This document shows positions 56,533 through 64,000 of a stretch of DNA of 64,000 bases, in pieces. The notes beneath the pieces were generated by a model. That model was not told the DNA's origin and did no database searches. It worked only from the letters and a program-made list of their open reading frames with translations. Within the stretch, counting starts at the first letter, position 1. Every line of letters starts with the position of its first letter. Origin of the DNA: Pseudomonas sp. 2FG (GTDB taxonomy: Bacteria; Pseudomonadota; Gammaproteobacteria; Pseudomonadales; Pseudomonadaceae); the NCBI RefSeq assembly GCF_005502935.1, contig NZ_SCMP01000007.1:145510-209509 (forward strand), written 5' to 3'. The translations under genes were made by a program, and so were the position numbers.

Positions 56533-57420
56533 ATGAACAAAATCGCCTTTATCGGCCTCGGCCATATGGGCCTGCCCATGGCTCGCAACCTGCTCAAGGC
56601 CGGTTTCGAACTCAAGGTCTTCGACTTGCAGCAAGGCGCCATCGACGAGCTGGCGGCCGAAGGCGCCCACGCCGCGAATGACGCCCGCGACGCCGTGCAA
56701 GGTGCCGAAGTGGTGATTACCATGCTCCCGGCCAGCCGCCATGTCGAAGGCCTGTACCTCGGCGAACAGGGCCTGCTCGGCTATATCGCCCCCGGCCGCC
56801 TGGTGCTGGAGTGCTCGACCATCGCCCCCGAGTCGGCCAAGAAGGTGCACCAGGCCGCCGCCGAGCTGGGCCTGGAGATGCTGGATGCGCCGGTCTCCGG
56901 CGGCACCGCCGGCGCTGCGGCCGGCACCCTGACCTTTATGATCGGCGGCCAAGCCGGTGCGCTGGAGAAAGCCCGGCCGCTGCTGAATGCCATGGGCAAG
57001 AACATCTTCCACGCCGGCCCGGATGGCGCCGGGCAGGTGGCCAAGGTCTGCAACAACCTGCTGCTGGCGGTGCAGATGGTCGGCACCGCCGAGAGTATGG
57101 CCCTCGGCGTGGCCAACGGTCTCGACCCGAAAACCCTGGCCGAGATCATGCGTCAGAGTTCCGGTGGTAACTGGGTGCTGGAGCGCTACAATCCCTGGCC
57201 CGGGGTGATGGAAAACGCTCCGGCATCGAAGGGCTACAGCGGCGGCTTTATGGCGGAATTGATGGCCAAGGACCTGGGCCTGGCCCAGGAAGCCGCACAA
57301 GCCACCGGCTGCAGCACGCCGATGGGCGCGCTGGCACTGAGCCTGTATCGCTTGCTGCTCAAGCAGGGCCACGGCCAGGAGGATTTTTCGGTGGTGCAGC
57401 AACTGTTCGTTGCCGAGTAG
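56533..57420 (+). CDS. mmsB: 3-hydroxyisobutyrate dehydrogenase MmsB (beta-hydroxyacid dehydrogenase)
   Basis: A 295-residue NAD-dependent dehydrogenase oxidising 3-hydroxyisobutyrate to methylmalonate semialdehyde, the substrate of MmsA. Rossmann start IAFIGLGHMGLPMARNLLKAG; substrate motif LDAPVSGGTAGAAAGTLTFM; catalytic Lys in GAGQVAKVCNNLLL (about residue 171); cofactor motif KGYSGGFMAELMAKDLGLA. The place equals PAO1 PA0743, whose product was shown to act on L-serine as well, so specificity may be broad. The start at 56533 has AAGGAG nine bases upstream. It closes the rightward operon; beyond it the PAO1-like gene order ends. Confidence 0.92.
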   Translation: MNKIAFIGLGHMGLPMARNLLKAGFELKVFDLQQGAIDELAAEGAHAANDARDAVQGAEVVITMLPASRHVEGLYLGEQGLLGYIAPGRLVLECSTIAPESAKKVHQAAAELGLEMLDAPVSGGTAGAAAGTLTFMIGGQAGALEKARPLLNAMGKNIFHAGPDGAGQVAKVCNNLLLAVQMVGTAESMALGVANGLDPKTLAEIMRQSSGGNWVLERYNPWPGVMENAPASKGYSGGFMAELMAKDLGLAQEAAQATGCSTPMGALALSLYRLLLKQGHGQEDFSVVQQLFVAE

Positions 57421-57444
57421 CCCGTTCCTACAAAAACGTCGGCC

Positions 57445-58800
57445 TCAACGTTCTCGCAATGCCTCGGCACGGGCACGAATGATCGGCTTGAGCAGGTAGC
57501 TGAGAATGCTCTTCTTGCCGGTGATGATGTCCACCGAGGCGACCATCCCCGGAATGATCAGCAGCGGATGCTCCTCCGACCCCAGGTGGCTCTTATCGGT
57601 GCGCAGCTTGATCAGGTAGAAGCTATTGCCTTCCTCATCGGTGATGGTGTCGGCACCGATCTGCTCCAGCTTGGCCTTCAGCCCGCCGTAGATGGTGTAG
57701 TCATAGGCGGTGAACTTGACCACCGCCTCCTGCCCCGGATTAAGGAAGGCGATGTCCTGCGGGCGAATGCGCGCCTCGACCAACAAGGTGTCGTCCAGGG
57801 GCACGATTTCCACCAGATCGCTACCGGGCTGGATCACGCCACCTATGGTGTTGACCAGCAACTGCTTGACGATACCGCGCACCGGCGAGGTGACCAGGGT
57901 GCGACTGACGCGATCCTCGAGCGCCTTACCGGTCGCCTCGATCTTGCTCAGATCGGTGCGGGTTTCGTTCAGCTGGGTCAGCGCCTCACTGCGAAAACGC
58001 CCGCGAGTCTCGTCGATCTTGCGCTCGACTTCCTTGATCGCCGACTCGGCCCGTGGAATCGCCAGGCCGGTGGCCTCCAGTTGGCCACGGTTCTCCACCT
58101 CGGCGCGCTTGAGCCGCAGCACCTCGACCTGGGAGATCGCGCCTTCGGCGACCAACGGCTCGGACATCTGAATTTCCTGCCGCAGCAGATTCAGGCTGTT
58201 GCGGTACTGCGCCTGCTTGGAAGCAAACTCGCGCAACTCCTGCTGACGCTGAATCAGTTGCTCTTGCAGTCCGGCCACCTCGTCCTGCAACTGTTGGCGA
58301 CGGCTCTCATACAGCGACTGCTCGCTCGCCGCCAAGCCGGGGGCCAAGCTCAGCACGCTCTGCGGCACATTCAGCGGGCGCCCCTCAACCTCGGCATTCA
58401 AGCGCTCGACCCGCAGCAGCAAGGCCAGCCGATCGGCCTCGGTCTCGCCGACATTCGAAGCGAAGCGGGTGTCATCCAGGCGCAGCAGCGGGTCACCGAG
58501 CTTGACGACCTGGCCCTCGCGAACGAACAACTCGGCGACTATGCCGCCTTCGAGGTTCTGAATTTTTTGCAGCTTGGAGGACGGAATCGCCTTGCCATCG
58601 CCCCGGGTAACCTCGTCAATCACCGCAAAGTTGGCCCACAGCAGCAGAAACACGAAGAAGCCGATCAGCGTCCAGATGGTCAGCCGCACCACCCGCGGCG
58701 CATCCTCCACCAGCGCCTTGCTGACCTCCGGCAACGGTTGCCCGCTCAGCGAGTCCGAGCCGTTGAAGTAGCCCCGTAAGCTTTGCCGGAATTGTCCCAT
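57445..58800 (-). CDS. HlyD-family type I secretion periplasmic adaptor (LapC-like)
   Basis: A 451-residue membrane fusion protein. One N-terminal membrane segment (LTIWTLIGFFVFLLLWANFA, about 42-61), then ITRGDG-type lipoyl start EVTRGDGKAIPSSKLQKIQN, a long coiled-coil (about 150-290, rich in Glu/Arg/Gln) and the barrel RTLVTSPVRGIVKQLLVNTI; end VDIITGKKSILSYLLKPII is the HlyD/LapC signature. It links the ATPase to the outer-membrane pore. I give the ATG at 58800 (MGQFRQSLRGYF); a GTG at 58818 overlapping the ATPase gene is possible. Last gene of the pore-ATPase-adaptor unit. Confidence 0.9.
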   Translation of the reverse strand: MGQFRQSLRGYFNGSDSLSGQPLPEVSKALVEDAPRVVRLTIWTLIGFFVFLLLWANFAVIDEVTRGDGKAIPSSKLQKIQNLEGGIVAELFVREGQVVKLGDPLLRLDDTRFASNVGETEADRLALLLRVERLNAEVEGRPLNVPQSVLSLAPGLAASEQSLYESRRQQLQDEVAGLQEQLIQRQQELREFASKQAQYRNSLNLLRQEIQMSEPLVAEGAISQVEVLRLKRAEVENRGQLEATGLAIPRAESAIKEVERKIDETRGRFRSEALTQLNETRTDLSKIEATGKALEDRVSRTLVTSPVRGIVKQLLVNTIGGVIQPGSDLVEIVPLDDTLLVEARIRPQDIAFLNPGQEAVVKFTAYDYTIYGGLKAKLEQIGADTITDEEGNSFYLIKLRTDKSHLGSEEHPLLIIPGMVASVDIITGKKSILSYLLKPIIRARAEALRER

Positions 58801-58807
58801 CCACACT

Positions 58808-60964
58808 TTAGGCGACACTGATTTGCCCCTTCTTTAGCGCGTCCATGACCGAGGCTTTCGGGCCGTCGGCGATGATCAAGCCTTTGTCGATGATGATCAG
58901 GCGGTCGACCAGCGACAGCATCGAGGCCCGGTGCGTGACCAGCACCAAGGTCTTATTCGCCAGCACCGCGACCAGGCGCTGTTTCAGGCGCTCCTCGCCG
59001 GTGTTATCCATGGCGCTGGTCGGCTCATCGAGCAACAGAATCGGCGGGTTGAGCAACAGCGCGCGGGCCAGGGCGACGTTTTGCCGCTGGCCGCCGGACA
59101 ATTGCTGCCCCCGCTCGCCCACCTGCAACTCATAGCCCTGCGGATGCAGCCGGGCGAACTCATGCACGCCGGCCAACTCAGCCGCCTGCAACACCAACTC
59201 GTCTTCAACGTAACGCGCACCGGAGACCAAATTGTCGCGCAGCGTACCGCTGAGCAACTGGATGTCCTGCGGCACGTAGCCGATGTTGTGGCGCAACTCG
59301 CTGACATCCAGTTGGCGGATATCCACGCCATCCACCAGCAGGCTGCCGGCATCGGCCTGATAGAGCCCGACCAGCAGCTTGGCCAGGGAACTCTTACCCG
59401 AGCCGCTGCGGCCGATGATGCCGACCTTCTCGCCCGGGCGAATGACCAGGTTGAGGCCTTTCAGCGCCGGGTTCTGTTGGTTCGGGTAGCTGAAGTCCAA
59501 CTGCCGGCACTCGATGGCACCTTGCAGGGTCTGGCGGGTCAGCGGGCGCTCATCTTCATGGCGCTCCTGGGGCAGCTCCATCATCTGGTCAACCGAATCC
59601 ATGGTCACCCGCGCCTGTTGATAGCGCGTGAGCAGCCCGGACAGCTGCGTTAGCGGGCCGAGGGCGCGGCCGTTGAGCATGTAGCAGGCAATCAAACCAC
59701 CCATACTCAGGTTGCCATCGATGATCAGGTAGACGCCAAACACTATCATCACCACCCCGGCCAATTGCTGAATCAACATGGTGATGTTCATCGCCAGGCT
59801 GGACAGCATGCGCGCACGCAACTCCAACCGGCTGAGGGTGCCGATGGTCTGCTCCCATTGATACTGGCGCTCGCTTTCGGCGTTGTTGACCTTGACCGCA
59901 TCCAGCCCGGCCAGCGTCTCGATCAGGCTGGACTGACGCTCCGCCGACAGCGCCATGGTCCGCTCCATGGTCTCCGCCAACGGCTTTTGCAGCGCCCAGC
60001 CGATCAGCATGGCGATCGGGAACGCCAGCACCGGAATCCACACCAGATGCCCGCCCAGCAGCGCGATTACCAGCAACACCAGCAAGGTGAACGGCAGGTC
60101 GATCAGGCTGGTCAGGGTCAACGAGGCGAGAAAGTCGCGCAGCGTCTGAAATTCATGGATGTTCTGCGCGAAACTGCCGACCCGGGCCGGGCGAAAACGC
60201 ATGGACATGCCGACGATGCGTTCGAACAGTGTGGCGGAGATGATCAGGTCGGTCTTCTTGCCGGCTAGGTCCAGGCACAGGCCGCGCATCGACTTGAGCA
60301 ACAGATCGAACAGGTAGGCGCCCGAGATCCCGATGGCCAGCACCCAGAGTGTCGCTGCGGCCTGGTTGGGCACCACGCGGTCATAGACGTTCATGACGAA
60401 CAGCGGCGCCGCCAAGGCGATCACGTTGATCAGCAGGCTGGCGGCGATGGCGTCGGCATACAGCCAACGCGAGCGCTTCAAGGTATCGCGGAACCAGGAA
60501 CGCGCACGCGGGATCAGGGTGCCGTGATTGACATCGAACTTGTGCTGCGGCTGGGCGAAGAACACCTGGCCGCTGTAATCCTCGGCCAGCAACTGCGGCT
60601 CGACCCGCACCTCACCACCATCGCTCTCGCTAAGCAGCAAACGCGCCTTGCCGTCAGCCTCCCAGCCAATCAGCACAGCGCTGCGGCCGTCTTTGAGCAG
60701 CAGCAATGCCGGCATCGCCATCGCTGGAATTTGCTCCAGGCGGCGCTGCAACAGGCGCCCCTGCAAACCGGCCCGGGCTGCCGCACGCGGCAGCAACTCG
60801 GCACTCAGGCGCTGTGCCGGCAAGGGTAAGCCTGTGGTTAACATCGCCCGGCTGGCAGACTTCTGGTGCAGGGCGCAGAGCGAAAGCAGACCGTCCAATA
60901 AAGGATCGTCATGCTGCCCACGTGGATCATGGCTGAGCTGAACTCGACTAACTTCTGATTCCAC
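58808..60964 (-). CDS. Type I secretion ABC permease/ATPase (LapB-like)
   Basis: A 718-residue exporter ATPase: N-terminal C39-peptidase-like domain (about 20-145), membrane domain (about 165-450) and nucleotide-binding domain with Walker A GIIGRSGSGKSSLAKLL near 510, GYVPQDIQLLSGTLRDNLVSGA, signature LSGGQRQNVALARALL and Walker B ILLLDEPTSAMDN. The C39-like domain lacks the catalytic Cys at its start, so it docks substrate rather than cleaving it, as in RTX and Lap exporters. MNVYDRVVPNQAAATLWVLA is typical of LapB. It drives export of the adhesin encoded divergently at 62670. Confidence 0.93.
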   Translation of the reverse strand: MESEVSRVQLSHDPRGQHDDPLLDGLLSLCALHQKSASRAMLTTGLPLPAQRLSAELLPRAAARAGLQGRLLQRRLEQIPAMAMPALLLLKDGRSAVLIGWEADGKARLLLSESDGGEVRVEPQLLAEDYSGQVFFAQPQHKFDVNHGTLIPRARSWFRDTLKRSRWLYADAIAASLLINVIALAAPLFVMNVYDRVVPNQAAATLWVLAIGISGAYLFDLLLKSMRGLCLDLAGKKTDLIISATLFERIVGMSMRFRPARVGSFAQNIHEFQTLRDFLASLTLTSLIDLPFTLLVLLVIALLGGHLVWIPVLAFPIAMLIGWALQKPLAETMERTMALSAERQSSLIETLAGLDAVKVNNAESERQYQWEQTIGTLSRLELRARMLSSLAMNITMLIQQLAGVVMIVFGVYLIIDGNLSMGGLIACYMLNGRALGPLTQLSGLLTRYQQARVTMDSVDQMMELPQERHEDERPLTRQTLQGAIECRQLDFSYPNQQNPALKGLNLVIRPGEKVGIIGRSGSGKSSLAKLLVGLYQADAGSLLVDGVDIRQLDVSELRHNIGYVPQDIQLLSGTLRDNLVSGARYVEDELVLQAAELAGVHEFARLHPQGYELQVGERGQQLSGGQRQNVALARALLLNPPILLLDEPTSAMDNTGEERLKQRLVAVLANKTLVLVTHRASMLSLVDRLIIIDKGLIIADGPKASVMDALKKGQISVA

Positions 60965-60998
60965 GCTGGGGCACTCTTTTTCTTAGGCGGCAAACCAC

Positions 60999-62348
60999 TC
61001 AATTCAAACCAGGCAGACTCACCTGTGGCTTCACGTCGTCTTGCACGACGGAGGCCAGTGGCGCGACCACTCCCTGACTCTTGAGCAACTCGCCCATGGT
61101 CGCCTTGATCCGGTACTGAGTAAACAGTTCGGTAAATTTGACCTCGGCCAGACGACGCTGCGCAGTGAACAACTCATTTTCACTGTCCAGCAGATCGAGC
61201 AGAGTGCGCTCACCGAGGCTGAACTGCTTCTGATAGGCAGTACGCACATTACCGCTGTAATCCACGTACTGCTGGGCGATGGGTAGCTGCGCGCGGGCAT
61301 TGTTCAACGCATTCCAGGCCAGGCCCAACTCTTCATTGAGTACGCGCAAGGCATTGTTGCGAATGTCCAGGGCCTGATTGGCCTGGTAGGACTTCGATTG
61401 CAGGTCCGCCTTGTTGCTACCGCCGGCAAACAGGTTGTACTGCATGCGCAGCATGGCCTGCCAATCGTTGACGTGCCCAGCCTGGCCATCCAGGTTGTTA
61501 TCCGCCGAACGCGCCAACTCGGCGTCGAAGCGCGGATAGAAGGTCGACTTCGCCGCCTCGTACTGCTTCTCGGCGGCTACGATGTCCGACTCCGCCGAAC
61601 TCAGAATCGGGCTGTTCTCCAGCATCTGCTGACGGGCCTGACCGAGGCTCTCCGGCAACTGGCCAAGCAAGCCTTGTGGGCGAGTCAGTTCGGCAGCCTC
61701 TTGACCGACGGCACTGACGTAGTTGGTTTGCGCGTCCGCCAGGTTGGTTTGCTCGGTAATCAGGTTATTGCGCGCTTGCGCCAGACGCGCTTCCGCCTGG
61801 TCAAGGTCAGCTAGACGCCCCACCCCACGGGAGGTGCGCAGGCTGATCTGATCGTAGATCCGTTCATGGCTGCGCAGGTTATCTTCAGCCAGGCGCACCA
61901 AGTCTTCACGCGTCAGCACGTCCAGATAAACCTGTGCCACGCTCAGCGCCGTGCGCTCGGAAGTACCCAACAGCTCATAAGCGCGGGAGTTCACCGTCGC
62001 CTGCTGACGACCGACTTCATTTGAAGTGGCAAAGCCATCGAAAACCATCTGCCGCAAACGCAGGCTCGACTCGCTGCGAGTCAAGGTTTCCCAATGGTTG
62101 CCAGCACCCCGCGTAGAGGGGTCATCGGTGCCTTCGCGACCAATGCCACCGAGCAGATCGACCGACGGCAGATAGCCGCCCTTCGCCGCTTTCAACTGGG
62201 CATCGGCAGACAAGCGGCTATTTACACCGGCCTGCACCTCCGGATGGACGTCCAGCGCATGCTGCATTGCCTCAGGCAAGCTCTGGGCGTGGCTCGAGAG
62301 ACTGACGGCGAGAGCAAGGGGTAGAACCGCAAAAAAACGCACACGCAT
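60999..62348 (-). CDS. TolC-family outer-membrane pore for type I secretion (LapE-like)
   Basis: A 449-residue outer-membrane efflux protein with signal peptide VRFFAVLPLALAVSLSSHAQ. Two repeated TolC modules start SLPEAMQHALDVHPEVQAGV and QARQQMLENSPILSSAESDI; LLDLLDSENELFTAQRRLAE is the conserved second-module helix. It completes the channel with the ATPase and adaptor. I choose the ATG at 62348 (MRVRFFAVLP) because it begins the signal peptide directly and AAGGA lies upstream; an ATG at 62381 is in frame. First gene of the leftward secretion operon, 34 bases before the ATPase gene. Confidence 0.92.
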   Translation of the reverse strand: MRVRFFAVLPLALAVSLSSHAQSLPEAMQHALDVHPEVQAGVNSRLSADAQLKAAKGGYLPSVDLLGGIGREGTDDPSTRGAGNHWETLTRSESSLRLRQMVFDGFATSNEVGRQQATVNSRAYELLGTSERTALSVAQVYLDVLTREDLVRLAEDNLRSHERIYDQISLRTSRGVGRLADLDQAEARLAQARNNLITEQTNLADAQTNYVSAVGQEAAELTRPQGLLGQLPESLGQARQQMLENSPILSSAESDIVAAEKQYEAAKSTFYPRFDAELARSADNNLDGQAGHVNDWQAMLRMQYNLFAGGSNKADLQSKSYQANQALDIRNNALRVLNEELGLAWNALNNARAQLPIAQQYVDYSGNVRTAYQKQFSLGERTLLDLLDSENELFTAQRRLAEVKFTELFTQYRIKATMGELLKSQGVVAPLASVVQDDVKPQVSLPGLN

Positions 62349-62460
62349 GTTATTCGCATCCTTCTGGCAAAAAGCGTCCATTTATAGGGAAATGCTGCGA
62401 CGGCCGGGAAGCGAAACGCCCCTCAAACCCCTCGCAAAACACTCTGCGAGCAGGCGTCAA

Positions 62461-62473
62461 TGTCAAAGTGACA
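62461..62473. promoter_or_regulatory. TGTCA-N3-TGACA palindrome in adhesin/secretion promoter region
   Basis: A perfect 5-bp dyad with three-base centre in the AT-rich divergent region between the TolC-like gene and the adhesin. The GTCA half matches part of the FleQ consensus but the spacing does not, so the regulator is unassigned. Confidence 0.35.
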
Positions 62474-62517
62474 AGACGGTGCGGATTGTTTAGGATGAGG
62501 ATAATTTGGTCAATACT

Positions 62518-62562
62518 TTGGCATAAACTTAATAGCCAAAAACAACAAGCCAACTATTTGGC
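62518..62562. promoter_or_regulatory. Cluster of four TTGGC/GCCAA half-sites upstream of adhesin gene
   Basis: TTGGC (62518), GCCAA (62535), GCCAA (62549) and TTGGC (62558) form two inverted pairs, N12 and N4 apart, in the most AT-rich part of the region. They look like operator half-sites for an unknown regulator of the adhesin or its exporter. Confidence 0.4.
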
Positions 62563-62669
62563 GTCATTTTATCGCCGAAAAATATATCTGCGCATCCCCT
62601 GCATAGGCACTGCTACCGCCCTACGACTGCATGGAGGCCAGCTGACCGTCAGACCAAGGAGAGTCGTCC

Positions 62670-64000
62670 ATGAGCAGTCTTATTGCCATCGTCAAAAGCG
62701 TTGTTGGTCAGGTCTTCGCGCTTTCTCCGGAAGGTATTCAACGCCTGCTCATCGAAGGCGATCGCCTATTCAAAGGCGACGAGATCATCACTGGTTCCGC
62801 GGGCATGGTCTCCCTGGCACTGGCTGACGGCCGCATCATCGACCTGGGCCGTGATACCCAGTGGCAAGCTCCGGCCGAAGAGCCGAAGAGCCAAGAAGGC
62901 AACGCAGAGGGCAAGACTGTCGACGAGCTGCAACAAGCCATCGCCGCCGGTGTTGACCCCACCGAAGCACTCGACTCATCGGCCGCAGGCCCCGGCGCAA
63001 CCGCTGGCTTATCCGAGGGTGGTGGTACGAGCGGCGGCCACAGCTTCATTCAACTGGCCGAAACCGCTGAACGCCTTGACCCGAGCATCGGCTTTCCAAC
63101 CCAGGGGCTCGGTTTCATTGCCGGCAGCGAGCGAGAAGAGCTCGGTCTGGATAGACAACGCTCGGATGCCCAGGGCAGCACAACTGTGCTGCCGCCAGCG
63201 GCACCGCCGAGCCTGGCCATCCCCGACACCGACGGGGCAGCCAACGCCAGCGACAGCACCCTGTCTGAAGCTGCCGGCGCCAGCGCCGGCAGCTTCACCG
63301 TCAGCGCCGAGGCCGGCATTGCCTCGATCAGCGTCGGCGGCACCACTGTCAGCGCCACCCAGTTGGCTAACCTTGGCACCACCCCGATCATCATCAACAC
63401 CGGCGAAGGCAGTCTGACCCTCACCGGTTTCAACGCCACCACCGGCGTGGTCAGCTACAGCTACGACCCCAGCGTGCTGAGCCATAGCGCCAGTGCGCCG
63501 TTCATCGACAGTATCACCATAGTGGTAACGGACACCAACGGCGTGGCCGGCAACGACACGCTCAATATAGCCATCACCGACAGCCTGCCAGTCGCCGTCA
63601 ACGACAGCGCCAGCCTTAACGAAGATGCGGCCCCGAACACTGTCAGCGGCACGGTCCTGAGCAACGACACGGTCGGCGCCGACAGCAACGCCACCCCGGT
63701 CACCGCAGGCACCTTCACGCTGGCACACGGCACACTGGTACTCAACGCCGACGGCAGCTACGTCTATACGTTGAACAATGCCGATGCTGCCGTGAACGCC
63801 TTGAACAACGGGCAGAGCCTGCTCGACAGTTTCACCTACACCCTGACCGACGGCGATGGCTCCAGCACCACCGCCACGCTCGTCATCACCATCAACGGCG
63901 CCGAAGACGCGCCAGTGATCGCCGGCGTGGTCGTCGGCGCGGTCGCCGAAGACGGCGCGGCCACCGCCAGCGGCAGCCTGAGCATCAGCGACGTCGACAG
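62670..64000 (+). CDS. Giant type I-secreted surface adhesin, Lap/Bap-type with retention module (3' end outside window)
   Basis: The frame opens at ATG 62670 (AAGGAG seven bases upstream) and stays open to the window end, 443 codons. The N-terminus SSLIAIVKSVVGQVFALSPE through LADGRIIDLGRDTQWQ is the retention module of LapA-type adhesins, which plugs in the outer-membrane pore. After VDPTEALD comes SAAG at 104-107, a close variant of the LapG site (T/P/A)AA(G/V). Low-complexity Ser/Ala/Gly sequence follows. Then come cadherin/VCBS-type repeats (AVNDSASLNEDA, LNADGSYVYTLNNADAAVNA, DSFTYTLTDGDG, EDAPVIAG), and a second begins at the edge. It has no Sec signal; export should use the adjacent pore-ATPase-adaptor operon through a C-terminal signal not seen here. 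Confidence 0.93.
   Translation, partial: MSSLIAIVKSVVGQVFALSPEGIQRLLIEGDRLFKGDEIITGSAGMVSLALADGRIIDLGRDTQWQAPAEEPKSQEGNAEGKTVDELQQAIAAGVDPTEALDSSAAGPGATAGLSEGGGTSGGHSFIQLAETAERLDPSIGFPTQGLGFIAGSEREELGLDRQRSDAQGSTTVLPPAAPPSLAIPDTDGAANASDSTLSEAAGASAGSFTVSAEAGIASISVGGTTVSATQLANLGTTPIIINTGEGSLTLTGFNATTGVVSYSYDPSVLSHSASAPFIDSITIVVTDTNGVAGNDTLNIAITDSLPVAVNDSASLNEDAAPNTVSGTVLSNDTVGADSNATPVTAGTFTLAHGTLVLNADGSYVYTLNNADAAVNALNNGQSLLDSFTYTLTDGDGSSTTATLVITINGAEDAPVIAGVVVGAVAEDGAATASGSLSISDVD

Noticed and set aside
62509..62522. FleQ-like box (GTCAATACTTTGGC) upstream of the adhesin
   Set aside because: Only the first half resembles the FleQ consensus; the second half fails, so I did not call it a FleQ site.
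62683..63417. A 244-codon frame overlapping the adhesin start in another register
   Set aside because: The 62670 frame has a strong ribosome site, a retention module and adhesin repeats; the other frame is Ser/Ala/Pro-rich noise with a stop.

Overview
The window is chromosomal DNA of a Pseudomonas, close in gene content and order to the P. aeruginosa group but not a copy of it. It is GC-rich, densely packed, and carries marker loci of that genus: algU-mucA-mucB-mucD, opdH-tctCBA-tctDE, pruR/putA/putP, asrA-icp, and lepA-lepB-rnc-era-recO-pdxJ. From memory, positions 16390 to 57420 follow the PAO1 order PA0783 down to PA0743 (putP to the 3-hydroxyisobutyrate dehydrogenase gene), with small gains and losses. 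I ran no searches; calls rest on reading the translations, motifs and gene order.

Layout. 1-1257: the 3' part of a MocR-type regulator. 1819-7557: a loosely packed stretch with an Atm1-type ABC exporter, a second EF-G, a GYD-domain protein and a 1-Cys peroxiredoxin. 7666-12135: the giant helicase Lhr, which carries an in-frame palindromic repeat. 12288-16198: a methyltransferase and a large atypical peptidoglycan glycosyltransferase/transpeptidase. 16390-22324: proline catabolism (putP, putA, pruR). 22472-25373: the Lon-like protease AsrA and a chagasin-type inhibitor. 25452-26299: a lysoplasmalogenase remnant and a lipoprotein. 26378-28077: cmoA-cmoB for wobble-uridine modification.

28157-38301 is a long leftward block. 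It comprises pdxJ, recO, era, rnc, a DUF4845 gene, lepB, lepA, mucD, a collapsed mucC, mucB, mucA and algU: the envelope-stress sigma factor with its regulators, then translation, secretion and RNA-processing housekeeping genes. 38679-42018 holds nadB, ygfX-sdhE and ygfZ. 42202-49877 is the tricarboxylate module: TctE/TctD control a divergent operon for the porin OpdH, the TctCBA transporter and an AbrB-type membrane protein. ung follows on the other strand.

50733-57420 is a complete distal valine/isobutyryl-CoA pathway under a divergent AraC regulator: acyl-CoA dehydrogenase, enoyl-CoA hydratase, 3-hydroxyisobutyryl-CoA hydrolase, 3-hydroxyisobutyrate dehydrogenase and methylmalonate-semialdehyde dehydrogenase. 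Its hydratase sits where PAO1 has dspI, the gene linked to the biofilm-dispersion signal cis-2-decenoic acid. 57445-64000 leaves the PAO1 order. It holds a type I secretion machine (adaptor, ATPase, TolC-like pore) divergent from the start of a giant Lap/Bap-type surface adhesin that runs off the window.

The most notable observations are: the Lap-type adhesin with a retention module and a SAAG candidate LapG site beside a dspI-like locus; a mucC gene reduced to about 46 codons; a palindromic repeat read through as protein inside Lhr; an inverted pair of an AAAAGGGGAC-type motif bracketing the GYD and peroxiredoxin genes; and several well-formed regulatory elements (an AraC-type operator, tandem TctD boxes, Hfq/Crc-type A-rich leaders, and intercistronic hairpins in the tct and mms operons). 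I saw no tRNA, rRNA, CRISPR array, prophage or intact insertion sequence.
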